Assembly (NCBI GenBank): GCA_001931905.2
Contig: MSJI02000825.1
Location: 28,016-92,015, forward strand
Direction of reading: 5' to 3'
Length of the DNA stretch: 64,000 nucleotides
Source of the DNA: Cladosporium sp. IMV 00045
Lineage: Eukaryota; Ascomycota; Dothideomycetes; Cladosporiales; Cladosporiaceae
The translations under genes and the position numbers were made by a program. Of the stretch, positions 44,171-55,541 are shown piece by piece; the first letter of the stretch is position 1; each line of letters starts with the position of its first letter. The notes beneath the pieces were generated by a model that made no database searches, was not told the origin of the DNA, and saw nothing but the letters and a program-made list of their open reading frames with translations.

Positions 44171-45250
44171 TCAATGCCAGTAGTTGGAGCTCACACCCTT
44201 GCACCCTTCCCACCCCTCATCTAACACCCTCACAACCTCCTCCAGCAACTCATCCTTATTCAAGTCAACTAGATTACTCTCCAGATGCTCGACAGAACTC
44301 GCACCCACAATGATTGCATCTCCCAGCACGCCTTCTAGCTTCGAATGATGCACCAACCACCTCAAAGCACATTCCGCCTCGGTCAGATCGAAATGCTTCG
44401 ACACCGCCCTCAGCCCCTCCAGAGCGTCAAAGTATGCATCATTCCAGTACCGCCTGCGAAACGCCCTGCCCTGAAATCTCTCGGGATCAAACCGGGACCC
44501 GACTTCAACCTCCCTTGTCTCCCGCGTATATCGATCGGTCAGATACCCACCAGCCAACGGATTGTAGGCGTAGAACGCCATGCCGTAGTGCCGCAGACAT
44601 GCCAACAACTCCGGCTCAACCCCTCGGTGCAGTGCATTGTAAACTCCTTGATAAACATCAGGAGTCTTCCACCCGTTCGCCCGACACAGCTCGTTTATCT
44701 GCGCAACTTCCCAAGCCTGGTAATTTGACAGCCCGAGTCGCGCAAACAGCCCTTCGCGATACAGTGCATCAACCGCCTCGAACGTCTCAGCAAATGACGT
44801 CGAGCGATCTGGTGCATGCAAATACCAGATATCGATCTTATCCGTCTTCAGCGCCCGCAGACTGGACGTAAGATTCGAGCGCAAGCCTTCAGGCGTATGC
44901 CGCTGCGTCTTGTCCCAAGAGTCGGGCACCGCGCGACCGAAGGTGGGGTAGTATTTCGTCGAGATTGTGAGGTTGCGTTCTTGCAGATCGAGCGAGCCAA
45001 GCATTGTCTCGGAAGTTCCTTCGCCGTAGGAGCTGGCTGTGTCGATTTCGTTGTGCCCGTGCGATTGGAAGGTTGTCAGGAGCTCGGAGGCTGTGGGGAG
45101 TTCGTGGATTCTTGCTTGTTCTTTACCGGCAAGACCGAGGGTCATTGCCCCTGCATTGGTGAGCTTCGGTTGGTGAAATGATAGGAAGTGACGATGTCTG
45201 ATGTGCTTACCGAAAACGATTTTGATGGCTTTGGGATTTGGGGAGGCCAT
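44171..45250 (-). CDS. Aldo-keto reductase, AKR7-like (aflatoxin-aldehyde-reductase type)
   Basis: Exons 45250..45211 and 45150..44171 give 339 residues. The 60-nt intron (GTAAGC...CAG) contains no stop, so the unspliced frame also reads through, but splicing gives the expected IVFGAMTLGLAGKEQ. The ATG at 45250 is chosen because family proteins start there; the frame is open to an ATG at 45364. Catalytic features: Asp and Tyr in EIDTASSYGEG, Lys in TISTKYYP, His in DIWYLHAPDRS. NADPH-site segments GLSNYQAWEV, VYNALHRGVEPELL, YNPLAGGYLTDRY and IIVGASSVEHLESNL follow. AKR7 enzymes reduce dialdehydes and succinic semialdehyde. Confidence 0.88.
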   Translation of the reverse strand: MASPNPKAIKIVFGKHIRHRHFLSFHQPKLTNAGAMTLGLAGKEQARIHELPTASELLTTFQSHGHNEIDTASSYGEGTSETMLGSLDLQERNLTISTKYYPTFGRAVPDSWDKTQRHTPEGLRSNLTSSLRALKTDKIDIWYLHAPDRSTSFAETFEAVDALYREGLFARLGLSNYQAWEVAQINELCRANGWKTPDVYQGVYNALHRGVEPELLACLRHYGMAFYAYNPLAGGYLTDRYTRETREVEVGSRFDPERFQGRAFRRRYWNDAYFDALEGLRAVSKHFDLTEAECALRWLVHHSKLEGVLGDAIIVGASSVEHLESNLVDLNKDELLEEVVRVLDEGWEGCKGVSSNYWH

Positions 45251-45801
45251 GTTGGGCCTTCTCCAGTCGACAACTGATAAATTCGCGAGATGTCTGACCT
45301 TTTTGGAAACGGAAGGTGAAGACCAGAGCTCTCCCCAAACTACCGGTCTGGCGCTTTTATACATAGCGAACGTCAGATTCGGAGCCTGCGGACTTTCTGC
45401 ACCTACAGCTGCGGCCTGCGTGGCATGAATTTTACTTTGAAGAGCGGGACTCTCGATCAGCGAAGGCAGACGACAAGCGAGGTGCCACCTGCTGCCCGTG
45501 AAACTGTAAGCTCTCCCGTCATGCGTACGATGAGATCAATTCTCGGCGTAAGACGCGGAGTTAATGTGAAGTAAGCTTTTTGCGGCGATGACATGCATAA
45601 AGTAAGAACGCATTTATCAACATAGTCCATGCAGGCGATGAACTTGGGTACTGCGCATGGATTTTACATCGTATGTTTGAGAGACAGTCTATCAGATTCA
45701 TATCTTGATCATATGAGCGCGGGCAAACGGAGCACCTATGCTAGGGTAAGCGCTCAGCAAGGCGCTCTGGTCTCGTCTCGGTCAATTGAGACCACTTAAG
45801 C
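45251..45801. other. Intergenic, no gene seen
   Basis: About 550 bp between the aldo-keto reductase start and the 3' end of the decayed gene. Nothing recognisable. Confidence 0.5.
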
Positions 45802-48366
45802 CTAGTACTCCGAATCAGAATCCGCCCAGTGGCTTTCTTCATCGTCGTCCTCACTACCAGGCAGAGATTGCACAGGAGTCTTGTCATTGATCCCTGCAAG
45901 GCGCTGGCTTCCCTTGCTTCTCACATCCTCCTCATAGCATTGCTGCCAGGTCTGCAGCATTAATTTCACATCCGGTACCTCGGAATCCAGCAAATCATCG
46001 ATGCCGGCCAAAAGCTCGTCTGCTAACTCCACGCACAAGCATTGCGCAAGCGTTGGATCTCTCTGATCGCTACCCTCCAAGCGCCCCAGTCGGGTCGCCA
46101 GTGCGGTCCAAGTTGCCTTGGGACATTTTCGGGCGGCTTGTCTCACCAAAGGCCAACGTACGTGATACCGCTTCCCGCCCGATGTCAGACGTTCAAGCAT
46201 GACGCGCATCTCGTTTGCGAAGGCGGTGAGGCTTTGCATCTCCTCTGACGGGTAAAAGAGGTTTGGATACGGCAAAAGCCACAGCTGGAGCTGGAAAGTG
46301 TCAGGCAATGCAGTTGGACAGCGTTGCGGATTCCGCTGCCACCTTTCTGTGCGCATTCCTTCGACAAGCGATACGGCGTGCTGGACCAGCGGAAGACAGT
46401 ATTGTCGCCATCGGCGACGTTTGTCCGATGAGTTATCATCCAACGGGGGCTCGTAAATAGCTGTCTGAGCCTTCCACGCTTCCAGGCAAAGCGGAAAGTC
46501 TGCAAGAAGATCCAGAACTCTTCGCTCGTGATCTTGCAGTTGAAGTGGCGTGACCAGCCCATCTGTGACTGCAGTTTCGGGCGCCGAGAATTGCGCTGTC
46601 AGGAGCGTTCTGGTGACAATGCCGTGATGCTGTGTCGAGCGACTTGATCCAGTGAGCTGGGAGCCATTGGTAACACGAAGCCAATGGTGTGCGTCTTTCT
46701 GTTTGTAAGCTTCTGGATGTTCTTTAAGCTTTGTAGCGAGCTCTTTGTAGTCTTCCGAAGGGCGCCCGGCGAATGAGAGGAGATCGCTCAGGTTGGCGAA
46801 CTCGACAGCCGGCATGTATGCAGTATGTTTCGTGAGAAGAACATGTACCAATTGCGGCTTGCAGGGAGACTCAGGTATCTGAGACGAAAGCTGGGAGGCG
46901 CGGTGCTTGCGAAGGAAGATTCTAACCCAGCGTGTGTTGTTCTCACGAGATTTCAGAATGAGAGGTATCAGGATTCATTGCACCAGGCACAAATGACGCA
47001 GAGAGTCAACTTTGCATGACTCTGTCACGGATCTGACGACTGCAGCACAAATCGGAGCAAAGTCGTAATCGTCGTATACTTCCGGAGGTTCACGAGCCTG
47101 TTCCACCAATGCCCAGCCGTCTTCGTTTGTTGGAGAGCGCTCATTCAATTCCGCAGCGATTGGGACAACAACACCATCTGTGGGGTCCAAGATCAAACTC
47201 TTCGCATGACCAGGCGGAAGCTTTTTGATAATAACGGCGTGAAGCACAATGCGATGCCATGAAGTGTCTCCAGGGCTGTTCAACAAAGTGTGTTTGATGA
47301 GATCGGTAGCAAGCTCCGGTCTGTCTGACTGAACAAGACACTAAAGAATGAACTCTGTCCACTTGCGAAGATCTTTCGAGGGGGTGTCTTCTATCTCTCT
47401 ACAACGCTGTTGGCCAAGCGTAGGAGTAGACTTGGTGGGGTGTGTGGCAAGGAATCTCTGACCATATCCTCTACCTGCGTGTCTGTCTGTCCAGAGTCCC
47501 CTAGAACTTCCTCGTCAAGAGAAACGGCTGGGAAGCGTGGATACGCAACAGGAAACGCTTGATCGAGGAGGCCAGAGCCGGCTTGGGTTTGACCATCCAT
47601 GCACAGGAGCGCAATTGCAATGTAAGGCCTCTCTTGCCGTTCCAGGCGTGCTTTGTCCGCGTAGGCCTTTGCCTACGGATATCCCAAAAATCCCCTCAAC
47701 GGAGAAACCTTCTAGGCGTGGCTGCTTTGGTTTGGACATCTCCGCAGTATCGTGTTTTATGTAGTCTACCACGAGGAGGTCCAGCTCTCGCAGCTGCACA
47801 CCTGGCACTTTTACATTCGGGCCTGGGTGCCACTTCTCGAGCTTCGCCATTTGCTTATGACCAGGGAGCTTTGGCATCGAGTAAGACGGCCAGTCTAGCA
47901 TTCTTTCAGAAAGCTGGGCGCCAGCGCGGATGAACGCCTTTTTCCAGTATGCCCGGCTCTCCAATGGCGACATTCGCGTTCCTCTCAGCTTTTGTGTAGC
48001 ATGTTCCACTGCAGCTTGGTGTCTCAGGGCCTTCTCCGTGGGCTCACACCAAGCGAGGCACTTCCCTAGCGCGAAGACGTAGCTGTCCACAAATCCTCCT
48101 ATGGAGGATAGAGTCTGCTCATCATCGGGCATACGGTGAAGTGCATGCTCGGGGTTCAAGAAAACGATGCTTTATATTCTCTTTTCAAGGAATGGGAGAT
48201 GGTCTCGGAATTCCGGCGCAAAGGCCCGGTCACTTGAGTAGGGTTCGTGAACAGCAGTTATCGTACAGGACATCGGCATTAATTCCACATGCCCGCTATG
48301 GTAAGTCGTGATGCACCGTTGCTTTTCCATCTTCAGTTCACGTGAAATGAAATGCGCCTCGCACAT
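45802..48366 (-). pseudogene. Long unrecognised gene with multiple disablements
   Basis: Protein-like sequence runs through 2.56 kb, in order: MEKQRCITTYHSGHVELMP, stop TAA 48172-48174, then IGGFVDSYVFALGKCLAWCE and KLPGHKQMAKLEKWHPGPNV. Near 47650-47680 the signal shifts frame to AYADKARLERQERPYIAIAL and SLPHTPPSLLLRLANSVVER. Near 47400 it shifts again to EDTPSKDLRKWTEFIL, then TAG 47341-47343, SDRPELATDLIKHTLLNSPG, TGA 46975-46977, and an open 350-codon tail ending in an acidic SEDDDEESHWADSDSEY. That makes three in-frame stops and two frame shifts, with no introns that could remove them all. The intact protein would have been about 850 residues. No family was recognised. The stops do not sit in an AT-rich or RIP-like context. 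Confidence 0.65.
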
Positions 48367-48926
48367 GGTCAATCTTATCGCGTCTATCGTTCTTTTGCAG
48401 CAATCGCGTCAAATCTGAGCGTGACGCGATTGTCTACCGGTAAAATGACCGTTGAACGGCGGAGCTCGCGAAAAGAGTTACGGGTGAAACGGCGACGCAA
48501 GTCAATACGACACAAGCTTGCTGAGAACACGAAGTCTGATATAGCCCTAATTCTCTGTACATCGCAAAGGACACACCTGGCCGTGTACTTGGAAGCCCAC
48601 CGTTCAAGCGAAGCACGAAGTTGGGTCTGTAGACATCTATTCCTGCAAATTGATCCCTTAATTGTGGAAAATGAAACGGTCAAACCGTTCTCAAATCGAT
48701 AATTAGCCAACCGATCACGTTGTTTTGCATCCAAAACGTGTGCCGAGGTAATCAACAACAACTGAACCTATACAGTAAATTAGCCGAGAACGCCGCGTGG
48801 GAAAAAACTTTAAACATACATACTTTCTTGGAATACCGTATAGCGAAGAAAAATTAGACATTCGTAAATATCTTCGCTGATCATTGTCGCCGAGTGCCCA
48901 GATCGCCAACCATATTCGTAGTCAAT
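48367..48926. other. Intergenic, no gene seen
   Basis: Short frames on both strands overlap here; none has protein-like composition. It may include the former 5' end of the decayed gene. Confidence 0.45.
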
Positions 48927-49638
48927 ATGTTCATCAAATCCGCATCCCTTCCTCGTCCTCCATCTGCTACCATTTGTCCCACTGTTTCTACCTCATCGTT
49001 GCTCGCTCTCTCAATCACGATTCTGCATTTCAGCTGTTGCAGCAACAAGCAGTGGAACTCTTTGTTCTAGGTGCTATACTCGTCGAATCTCGTGTCGGTC
49101 TTCGCGCCCTTCATCAGTCCTCCAGCATGGCTCAACAACTGGTGGCAGACCGCTCTCGTACGATTGCTCTCAATCACACAAACATATATCAGGAACTCGT
49201 TCTAACCCGCATCAAATAGTTGGCTGGTGCACCCCAAGCGCCATTGGCCCTCAAAACTGGATCCCCGGCTTCTCAGACAACTCAGACACTTTCTTGTGCG
49301 CCATGTCAGGCGGTCGTTCCGATCTTCGACAAAAGATGGAGCAACACTGCTGCAAAGAAAAGGTGCAAGGGTCCACAGACGGCTGCTACCATTGGTGTCA
49401 TCCGATTGCAAAGGACAAGGACAACTGGGCCACGTGCATATCCGACCACATTTACACAGACACAATCCATTTCGGCCAGTCGTGCAACGATATTGGCACA
49501 ATTGAGAGGAAGAATGCGCATAACAACTACCTTACACTGCGACCTGGTGCGAACCCGAATGCTGGAATATCTCTCAGCTCAAGTAGGGGACTAAGCCTTT
49601 TCCTTGGGGCCGTCGTGCTGATGCAGATCATGTATTGA
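48927..49638 (+). CDS. Secreted, GPI-anchored Cys-rich protein
   Basis: The clear part is the exon from 49220 to TGA 49636-49638, about 138 residues: GWCTPSAIGPQNWIPGFSD, then SDTFLCAMSGGRSD, QHCCKEK, DGCYHWCHPIAKD, WATCISDH and QSCNDIG, with eight Cys in all. The C-terminus has a small-residue site (AGISLSSSR) followed by a hydrophobic tail (GLSLFLGAVVLMQIMY), which is a GPI-anchor signal. Exon 2 opens after ...AAATAG. The first exon is uncertain. ATG 48927 starts a leader with a hydrophobic core (SSLLALSITILHFS), and a GT at 49036 would restore the frame with a 184-nt intron. It resembles small fungal cell-surface proteins with a CYHWC motif; role unknown. Confidence 0.6.
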
Positions 49639-50916
49639 CCGAGAAGAGTGCGAGGGTCCGATCTACGAGAACTGGGAAAGGTTGGGAAAGGTGCATTACC
49701 CGACTTGCTGAAGCGGTTTCGTGGGAGCTTAGAGCGAGCCGGAGGACGAAGCTGTCAAGCAGCAGTTTACGATCAGCGTTGTACGGTGAAGCACTCACTG
49801 GTGACATGCTGCAATCAACACTCGTTGCGCACGCCTCCCAAAATGTCGCGACAACGAGAAAAGTTCCCTGCCAGCCCCACTTCTTCTTTTAAAGTACTTC
49901 CGTAGTTTTCCTACCACAACAAGCGACCGAGGAGTGATTTGGGACCGATTGGGCATACATGATAGCGCACCCAGTCCATATACGCCATCTACGCATAAGC
50001 TAGGGAGATCCACAATGATACTTTTATTAACGCAAGTGGCAGGGCTAAAGCTTATCATACCTCAGATGCAGAACGAGGCTATAAAGACTTCACTATCATG
50101 AGCGGGGGCGACCGACCTGGGCGCTCCGCAAGTACATTAATAATGGAATGGCTGATGAAGAAGACCTTTGCCCCCGTCCGAGTTGTCTGGACCGTGGTCA
50201 AGCTAGTCTGATAATCACTAGAAGCAAGCTCGAGATGCGGGCAAGGCTGTCGATAAGATACCTTCTATGCATTAAGCTGCGCAGGCGTGACAGCGTGTCA
50301 AGCAGAATCAGTAAATCAACTGTGCTTCGCTAAGCCGCTCACAGAACTCTTGAATATCTCCTTACGGACTCGCAACCCACGGAGAGTTACGTTAGAACGC
50401 TCTAGCTGAGTTTAGTAGTAGTGTCGACGCCAGTTTTGCCCGTAAGGATGAAGGCGGTGCCTTCATTGAGATTAGAATCGATTAGCAACGGCCGCTTAAC
50501 AAAGTTCCCGCCTCGAAGATTGTGGATTGATTTATTCGTTAAGATGTTACCATCCCTGGTACTGCTATAGGAAACACTATGGAAAATTTGGAGAAGGGAT
50601 TCTGCTGGAACGGCGCGGAGACAAGCCATACTATCATCTTCCTTCTTCATTAACCCCCAGGCAATGATCATCAGCAGCCACAGCTTACCACAAGCGATTC
50701 TTAATTAGCTTCACCTCTTCGACGCTACAGACAGCTAGCCCCAAATGCCTCTGTTCGGCTGTCGCCGTTGTGCATTAGCTTAACGAGGAAATTGCCGGAC
50801 TGGGTTTCATGGCGATTAATGCGTCACTCTGAACGCCATAAAGAGCCCGAGTAATTCGTGGTGGGAAGAAGTAGACATTCAACCGAGCGCGCATCATCTG
50901 ATAAGCTTCGCTGTTA
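49639..50916. other. Intergenic, no gene seen
   Basis: About 1.3 kb. Short frames only, none protein-like. Contains the 3' flank of the kinase-like gene at its right end. Confidence 0.45.
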
Positions 50917-51798
50917 TTAGCGATCGTTTGAATCTCGATGAAAGAACATTGCCATGTGTTTCTCGTCCGTGGTCGTGCAGAAAACATTGCCCTCGTGCTG
51001 AAGCGAATTTTCATCCGGTATTTCCAGGCTAAGTGGACTAGCAAAGCTTGGATCGATAAGCACTATGTCTCCACTGGCATTTCGCATGATATTACTGGGA
51101 TTCAGATCTCCATGCGGAAGTCCGCAACCGTGTACGCGATCGATGATAGCCCCAAGTTCTTCCGACACTGCCTCTAGATCGTAGAGATCAATCGGAAAAA
51201 GAAGCTCCATGCGGTACCCAAAGATTCCCTCCTCGTCAATCAGTGATTCTTTACCGAAGGAAGGGACCGGTAAAGAACGGCGCTTCATCTCTTTGAGCAT
51301 TTTATACTCGTGTTGGATGCGAAGTCGCGATTTCTTATTCGGATGTGAGATTTTGACGATGGGAAGTGGGTCGAGGTGCGAACATTGAATGCATCCATCC
51401 GTACCGTAATTGATCAGGGCAGAAGAAGCCACAGCCATTGCCATTCTCTCGCTCAACGTGACTGAACGGATGGTGCCATCAATCACAGGGAAATTGGAAA
51501 GATTTGGATAATGCGGCGTGTCTGTCCAGTAATTCTGATAGACCCGATGTTCAAAATCGACATAACAGCTGCTGTGATAGAGATCGTCGGCAGCCTCAAC
51601 GGGTGGCGATATTGGCTGTGCTGGTGCAGGCGCGTTTCCAGGGTGGACACAGCTGTTGCAAGCGTTGCACAGCGGCGAGCGTGATTCACCGTGAGCGAAT
51701 GATGCTGAGCTGTATCTGCACTCAAAGGTGAGCGAATTCAGATACTCAAAGCAGCATCGCAGCAAAGGAAGGTGGGTGTGAGCCAGAGTCGTGTCCAT
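50917..51798 (-). CDS. Protein-kinase-like protein with degenerate metal motif
   Basis: A single exon of 293 residues, ATG at 51798. The first ~110 residues are unrelated to the kinase fold and hold a small Cys cluster (CNACNSC). The kinase-like part has PIVKISH (possible ATP-site Lys), HEYKMLKEMKRRSLPVPSFG (alphaC Glu), and a catalytic-loop HGDLNPSNIM. IVLIDPSFASPL stands where DFG is expected, with Asp kept and Phe-Gly replaced by Pro-Ser. There is essentially no C-lobe beyond it, so the protein is short. This fits a group of small fungal kinase-like/aminoglycoside-phosphotransferase-like proteins. Activity is doubtful; a downstream exon may be missing. Confidence 0.65.
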   Translation of the reverse strand: MDTTLAHTHLPLLRCCFEYLNSLTFECRYSSASFAHGESRSPLCNACNSCVHPGNAPAPAQPISPPVEAADDLYHSSCYVDFEHRVYQNYWTDTPHYPNLSNFPVIDGTIRSVTLSERMAMAVASSALINYGTDGCIQCSHLDPLPIVKISHPNKKSRLRIQHEYKMLKEMKRRSLPVPSFGKESLIDEEGIFGYRMELLFPIDLYDLEAVSEELGAIIDRVHGCGLPHGDLNPSNIMRNASGDIVLIDPSFASPLSLEIPDENSLQHEGNVFCTTTDEKHMAMFFHRDSNDR

Positions 51799-52001
51799 GG
51801 AAGTCAGACAAGATGTGCTGCTTTATGATGGTGATGTGTGAAAGCGTTGGCGGGTGGGGAAAAGGAAAGACTGGAGTTGCGGAGGTGGGCCCCCGGGCTT
51901 CCCGCCTCGGGCCGGCGTGGTCGAGGATGGAGAGTCACAAGAGGTGTCGGCGGAATTGCCCTCGTGGAACTTACTCTCCGTAGGTACAGGGATTAAACAA
52001 T

Positions 52002-52384
52002 ATGTCCCTACGGTGTTATGATCCAGGGTCGTTTCCAGACGACCCAGGTCTCGAGGCTCGAGAACAGCACAACGAGGGTCGTAACTTCACCACACTAGTA
52101 CACGCTATAAGTAGGTCACCGCTCATCTTGACGGTATTGCCAACGAGAAGAGTGTTTGTCTGGAGAACGTTGCTCTGGCGTACATTATGCAAAAAGCTCC
52201 TCACGTCGTCCCTATCATTGGGAGCAGGAAAATCGAAAGCTTGAACGTCCAACTGTCTTCTAATGACATTAGGGATATTGAAGAGGCCTATGAGTTCGAC
52301 CGCGGCTTCCCTCACAACTTTCTCAGCGGCACGATGTTTGATCATTCGAGACCGAGAAGTGCGACGTCTCCTCAGGATGTCTAG
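52002..52384 (+). pseudogene. Aldo-keto reductase (aryl-alcohol dehydrogenase type) 3' remnant
   Basis: A C-terminal fragment of an AKR. DDPGLEAREQHNEGRNFTTLVHAIS is read in one frame. From about 52130 another frame gives DGIANEKSVCLENVALAYIMQ, VVPIIGSRKIESLNVQL, IRDIEEAYEFDRGFPHNFLSG and a stop at 52382-52384. The FDxGFPHNF end is typical of the fungal aryl-alcohol/norsolorinic-acid-reductase-like AKRs. The barrel with the catalytic tetrad is absent upstream, where a GC-rich spacer (about 51880-51960) intervenes. So this is a truncated, frame-broken relic. Confidence 0.75.
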
Positions 52385-53250
52385 CTAACGTCAACGTTAC
52401 AAAAATCATCCGGCACAGTCGACTAGGCTGGTTCGCCAAAGCCTGTTCGCCAGAAGAACTGCATGTTCTCGGCAAACAAAGACTGAGATAACTTGATTTG
52501 TCTTTTCTTGGCCAAACTCGCTCCAAGTGGTGTAGTGTGGAAGTGTCGACTTGATGATTGGGAAGAGTTGTTCGATAGACTAAACACAGGACCATGATGA
52601 AGCGTGCTCTTTTCAGAGGCATTCATTCCTCAAGCATGATTCGGGACCTGCTGAGCCTCAGATAGCCAAACCGTATGAACGCAGATAACTTATAAGGATT
52701 TCCCCCTTCATCTCAGACATTGGTGTATCAAGAAAGCTTGCAACGAGCAAGCATCCACTAGCCAATCTTAGCCAGCGAACAAGCTTCGGCTAGTAAGTTA
52801 TGCTCCTATACCTAATTACCTTATACAGTGGATCCGAACATGATCTGCTCCCAAACATAGGCATTTTCGTGAATGCCTATGCTGGTGAGGCTTGCCTCAG
52901 ATGTTGAACGCAATGTTCGAACCGAGTTCTGGCTTTGAAAACCGAATCGAAGCACAGAATACTTGGGCAGGGTAACTTACAGTATGTTACGGGCTGCTCA
53001 ACCACGGCCTAAGCAAATGTAGCTCGCGTACCCCACAGCTGGCGTCTTGTTGTGCTGCATCTGCTGCACAGCCTCGTGATGCGCTGCGCGATTTATCGAG
53101 AGGATAAAAGCGCATTTCCAACTGCGCTGTTTTCCGTCTCTAGCCCAGCAGGCGCAGAAGAAACAAACCCCTCGGCGCACGCATTCCTGCGTGTCAGCAA
53201 CCAACAACGAACCTTTTCCCACAACCAACACTCCCTCCAAGTCTCCCATC
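52385..53250. other. Intergenic, no gene seen
   Basis: 866 bp between the AKR relic and the Trk gene. No coding signal; the right end is pyrimidine-rich leader. Confidence 0.5.
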
Positions 53251-55541
53251 ATGGCACGTCTCCGCCCGTTCTCTCGCCGCATCCGCTTGGACTTCATCTC
53301 TCTGCATTGTTAAGTGACCACCTTGCGCCGGTGTTGAACCGTGCGCCACCGCTACGACTCACTCTAACACGTGCTTCAGATGCATACATTATCGGCTGCT
53401 CGCTGATCGCATTCCTGATCCTAGGCTGCTTTGGAAACTTGTCGGCGATAGATGCGTTTTTCTTCGCCGTCAGCAGCTGCACCGAGTCTGGTCTGAACAC
53501 GGTCGACGTGAAAGACCTTAGACTTGCCCAGCAACTGGTGGTGTATGCTTTTCCAATCATCACCAACCTTGCCACTGTGAACGTTCTCGTGGTCATCATT
53601 CGCATACGGTACTTCGAGAAGCGTTTCCGCGACATGGGTGAGTCCTGCTACACCAGACATGCATAGCTGCTCAATATACTCACCTGCTCATCAGGGCCAT
53701 CTGTCCTGAAGGCGCGAAGGACGCCCAAGACATGTTCCGAAGGCGAGCTAGGAGACATCGCGCGATCAATATGGTCACCCGAAAAGACCATTCAGAGTGA
53801 ACCACCTGTCAAATGCTCGGTCAAGCTCCAAGACGAGTTCGAAAAAGAAGATGCGTTGGCTGACGAGGACCCCGAGAAGCGAGGACACATTGCTTGGGCA
53901 AAAGAAGTGGAGCATGGGAAAGCTTTGCGGATACCATCGCCCTTGGCTCGTGAGCAAGGTGAGTTGTTCTAGCACTCCGCCACATCAATTGCTCGTCACT
54001 AACGCGAAACAGGGGCCGACTTCCACCTAGTCAGGACTATCACCGGCAACACAGCGACCGACGACGACGATATCGTTCCAGCTCCGCGAGCCCGAGCACG
54101 CAGCGTTCAGCGGGCTAAGCAATTCTCCGAAAGAACGCGCTCGGTATCACAAAAAGCACGGCAAGCAGTCAACCCCATTGGTATTCTGGAAAATGCATTT
54201 GTCTTTGGCAGTCAGCCCGAGTCCCGGCGCTTGTCCGCTGACGTCTCCCAATCTCGCAATGATTTGGCGCTGGACAATCTGCCTCAACTTTGCTCCTCAG
54301 TCACCGTCGGAAAGAATTCCAATTTTGCTGGCTTGACCGCGAAAGATCTAGAAGAGCTTGGGGGGATTGAATACCGCAGTCTGAAACTCCTGCTCAAGAT
54401 CATCATTGGCCTATATGCCGGTCTGCACCTCATTGGGTACATTGGTCTTACGCCATGGATTCTCCACTCCAACATCAAGTATCGGGACTACCTTGGGACT
54501 CAAGGTGTGAACCCTGTTTGGTGGGCATTCTATTCTGCAGAAACCATGATCAGCAATTGCGGATTTACCTTGACCGCAGACAGCATGATTAGCTTCAGAG
54601 ATGCGGCTTGGCCGATGGTACTCTTGACATTTTTGGCCTTCGCCGGCAACACCTGTCACCCAATCATTCTTCGGGTCATCATCTGGTCATTTCACAAATT
54701 GGCACCTACCAAGAGCTCGATGCAAAAGTCGCTGCGCTTTATTCTCGATCACCCCAGAAGATGCTACACCATACTTTTTCCAAGCAACTCTACCTGGATT
54801 CTCTTCGGTATTCTCTTCGTCCTGAGCTTTGTCGATGTCCTTCTCATCGTGGTTCTTGACCTTGATAATCCCGAAGTCGTATCGCTGCCTATGGCTGCTC
54901 GACTGAATGCAGCGACCTTTCAGGCTGCAAGTGCTCGCCACACTGGCACAGCCACCTTCAACCTCGCCAAAGTCAATCCGGCGGTTCAGTTCAGTCTGCT
55001 GACTATGATGTACATTGCGGTGTATCCGATTGCGATGAGCATCAGAGGTAGCAATACATACGAAGACACTGCTCTTGGCAAATATGCCGACACTTTGGAT
55101 CCAGAGGACAATCAGCCGATGACCTCGTACTTGATGCAGCATATTCGCAATCAGCTCAGCTTCGACTTGTGGTACATCTTCTTGGGTACATTCTGCATCT
55201 GCATCGCAGAGTCAAAGCCCATCATGGACCCCAACAACGCTGCTTTCAATGTCTTTGCCATCATGTTCGAATGCGTCAGCGCGTATGGAAATGTGGGTTT
55301 GAGCTTAGGCACCAACTCGACTCTCACCAGTCTTTCTGGGGACTTTACGGTCTTTAGCAAGGTCGTCATTTGCGCAATGATGTGGCGTGGCAGGCATCGT
55401 GGTCTTCCTTACGCGCTTGACCATGCTGTCATGTTGCCTTCAGATGAAATGGTCGGAGGCGAAGAGCACGAAACGTGGACAGGAAGCAAGCCGCTTCAGT
55501 CGCCTGCTGAGAAAAGATTGGCGAGGGCAGTCACAATGTGA
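53251..55541 (+). CDS. TRK1: Trk-type potassium transporter
   Basis: Exons 53251..53308, 53380..53637, 53695..53958 and 54013..55541 give 702 residues. It is a plasma-membrane K+ uptake protein of the Trk/Ktr/HKT family, with four M1-P-M2 units. Unit 1: IIGCSLIAFLILGCFGNLSAIDAFFFAVSSCTESGLNTVDV. A charged cytoplasmic loop of about 250 residues follows. Later units include AFYSAETMISNCGFTLTADSM, NAATFQAASARHTGTATFNLA and FNVFAIMFECVSAYGNVGLSLG, each with the pore-loop Gly (SGLN, CGFT, RHTG, GNVG). ICAMMWRGRHRGLPYALDHAVMLP is the conserved end. The long loop is shorter than in yeast Trk1, as in many filamentous fungi. The first donor is GTTAAG, a little unusual. Confidence 0.93.
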
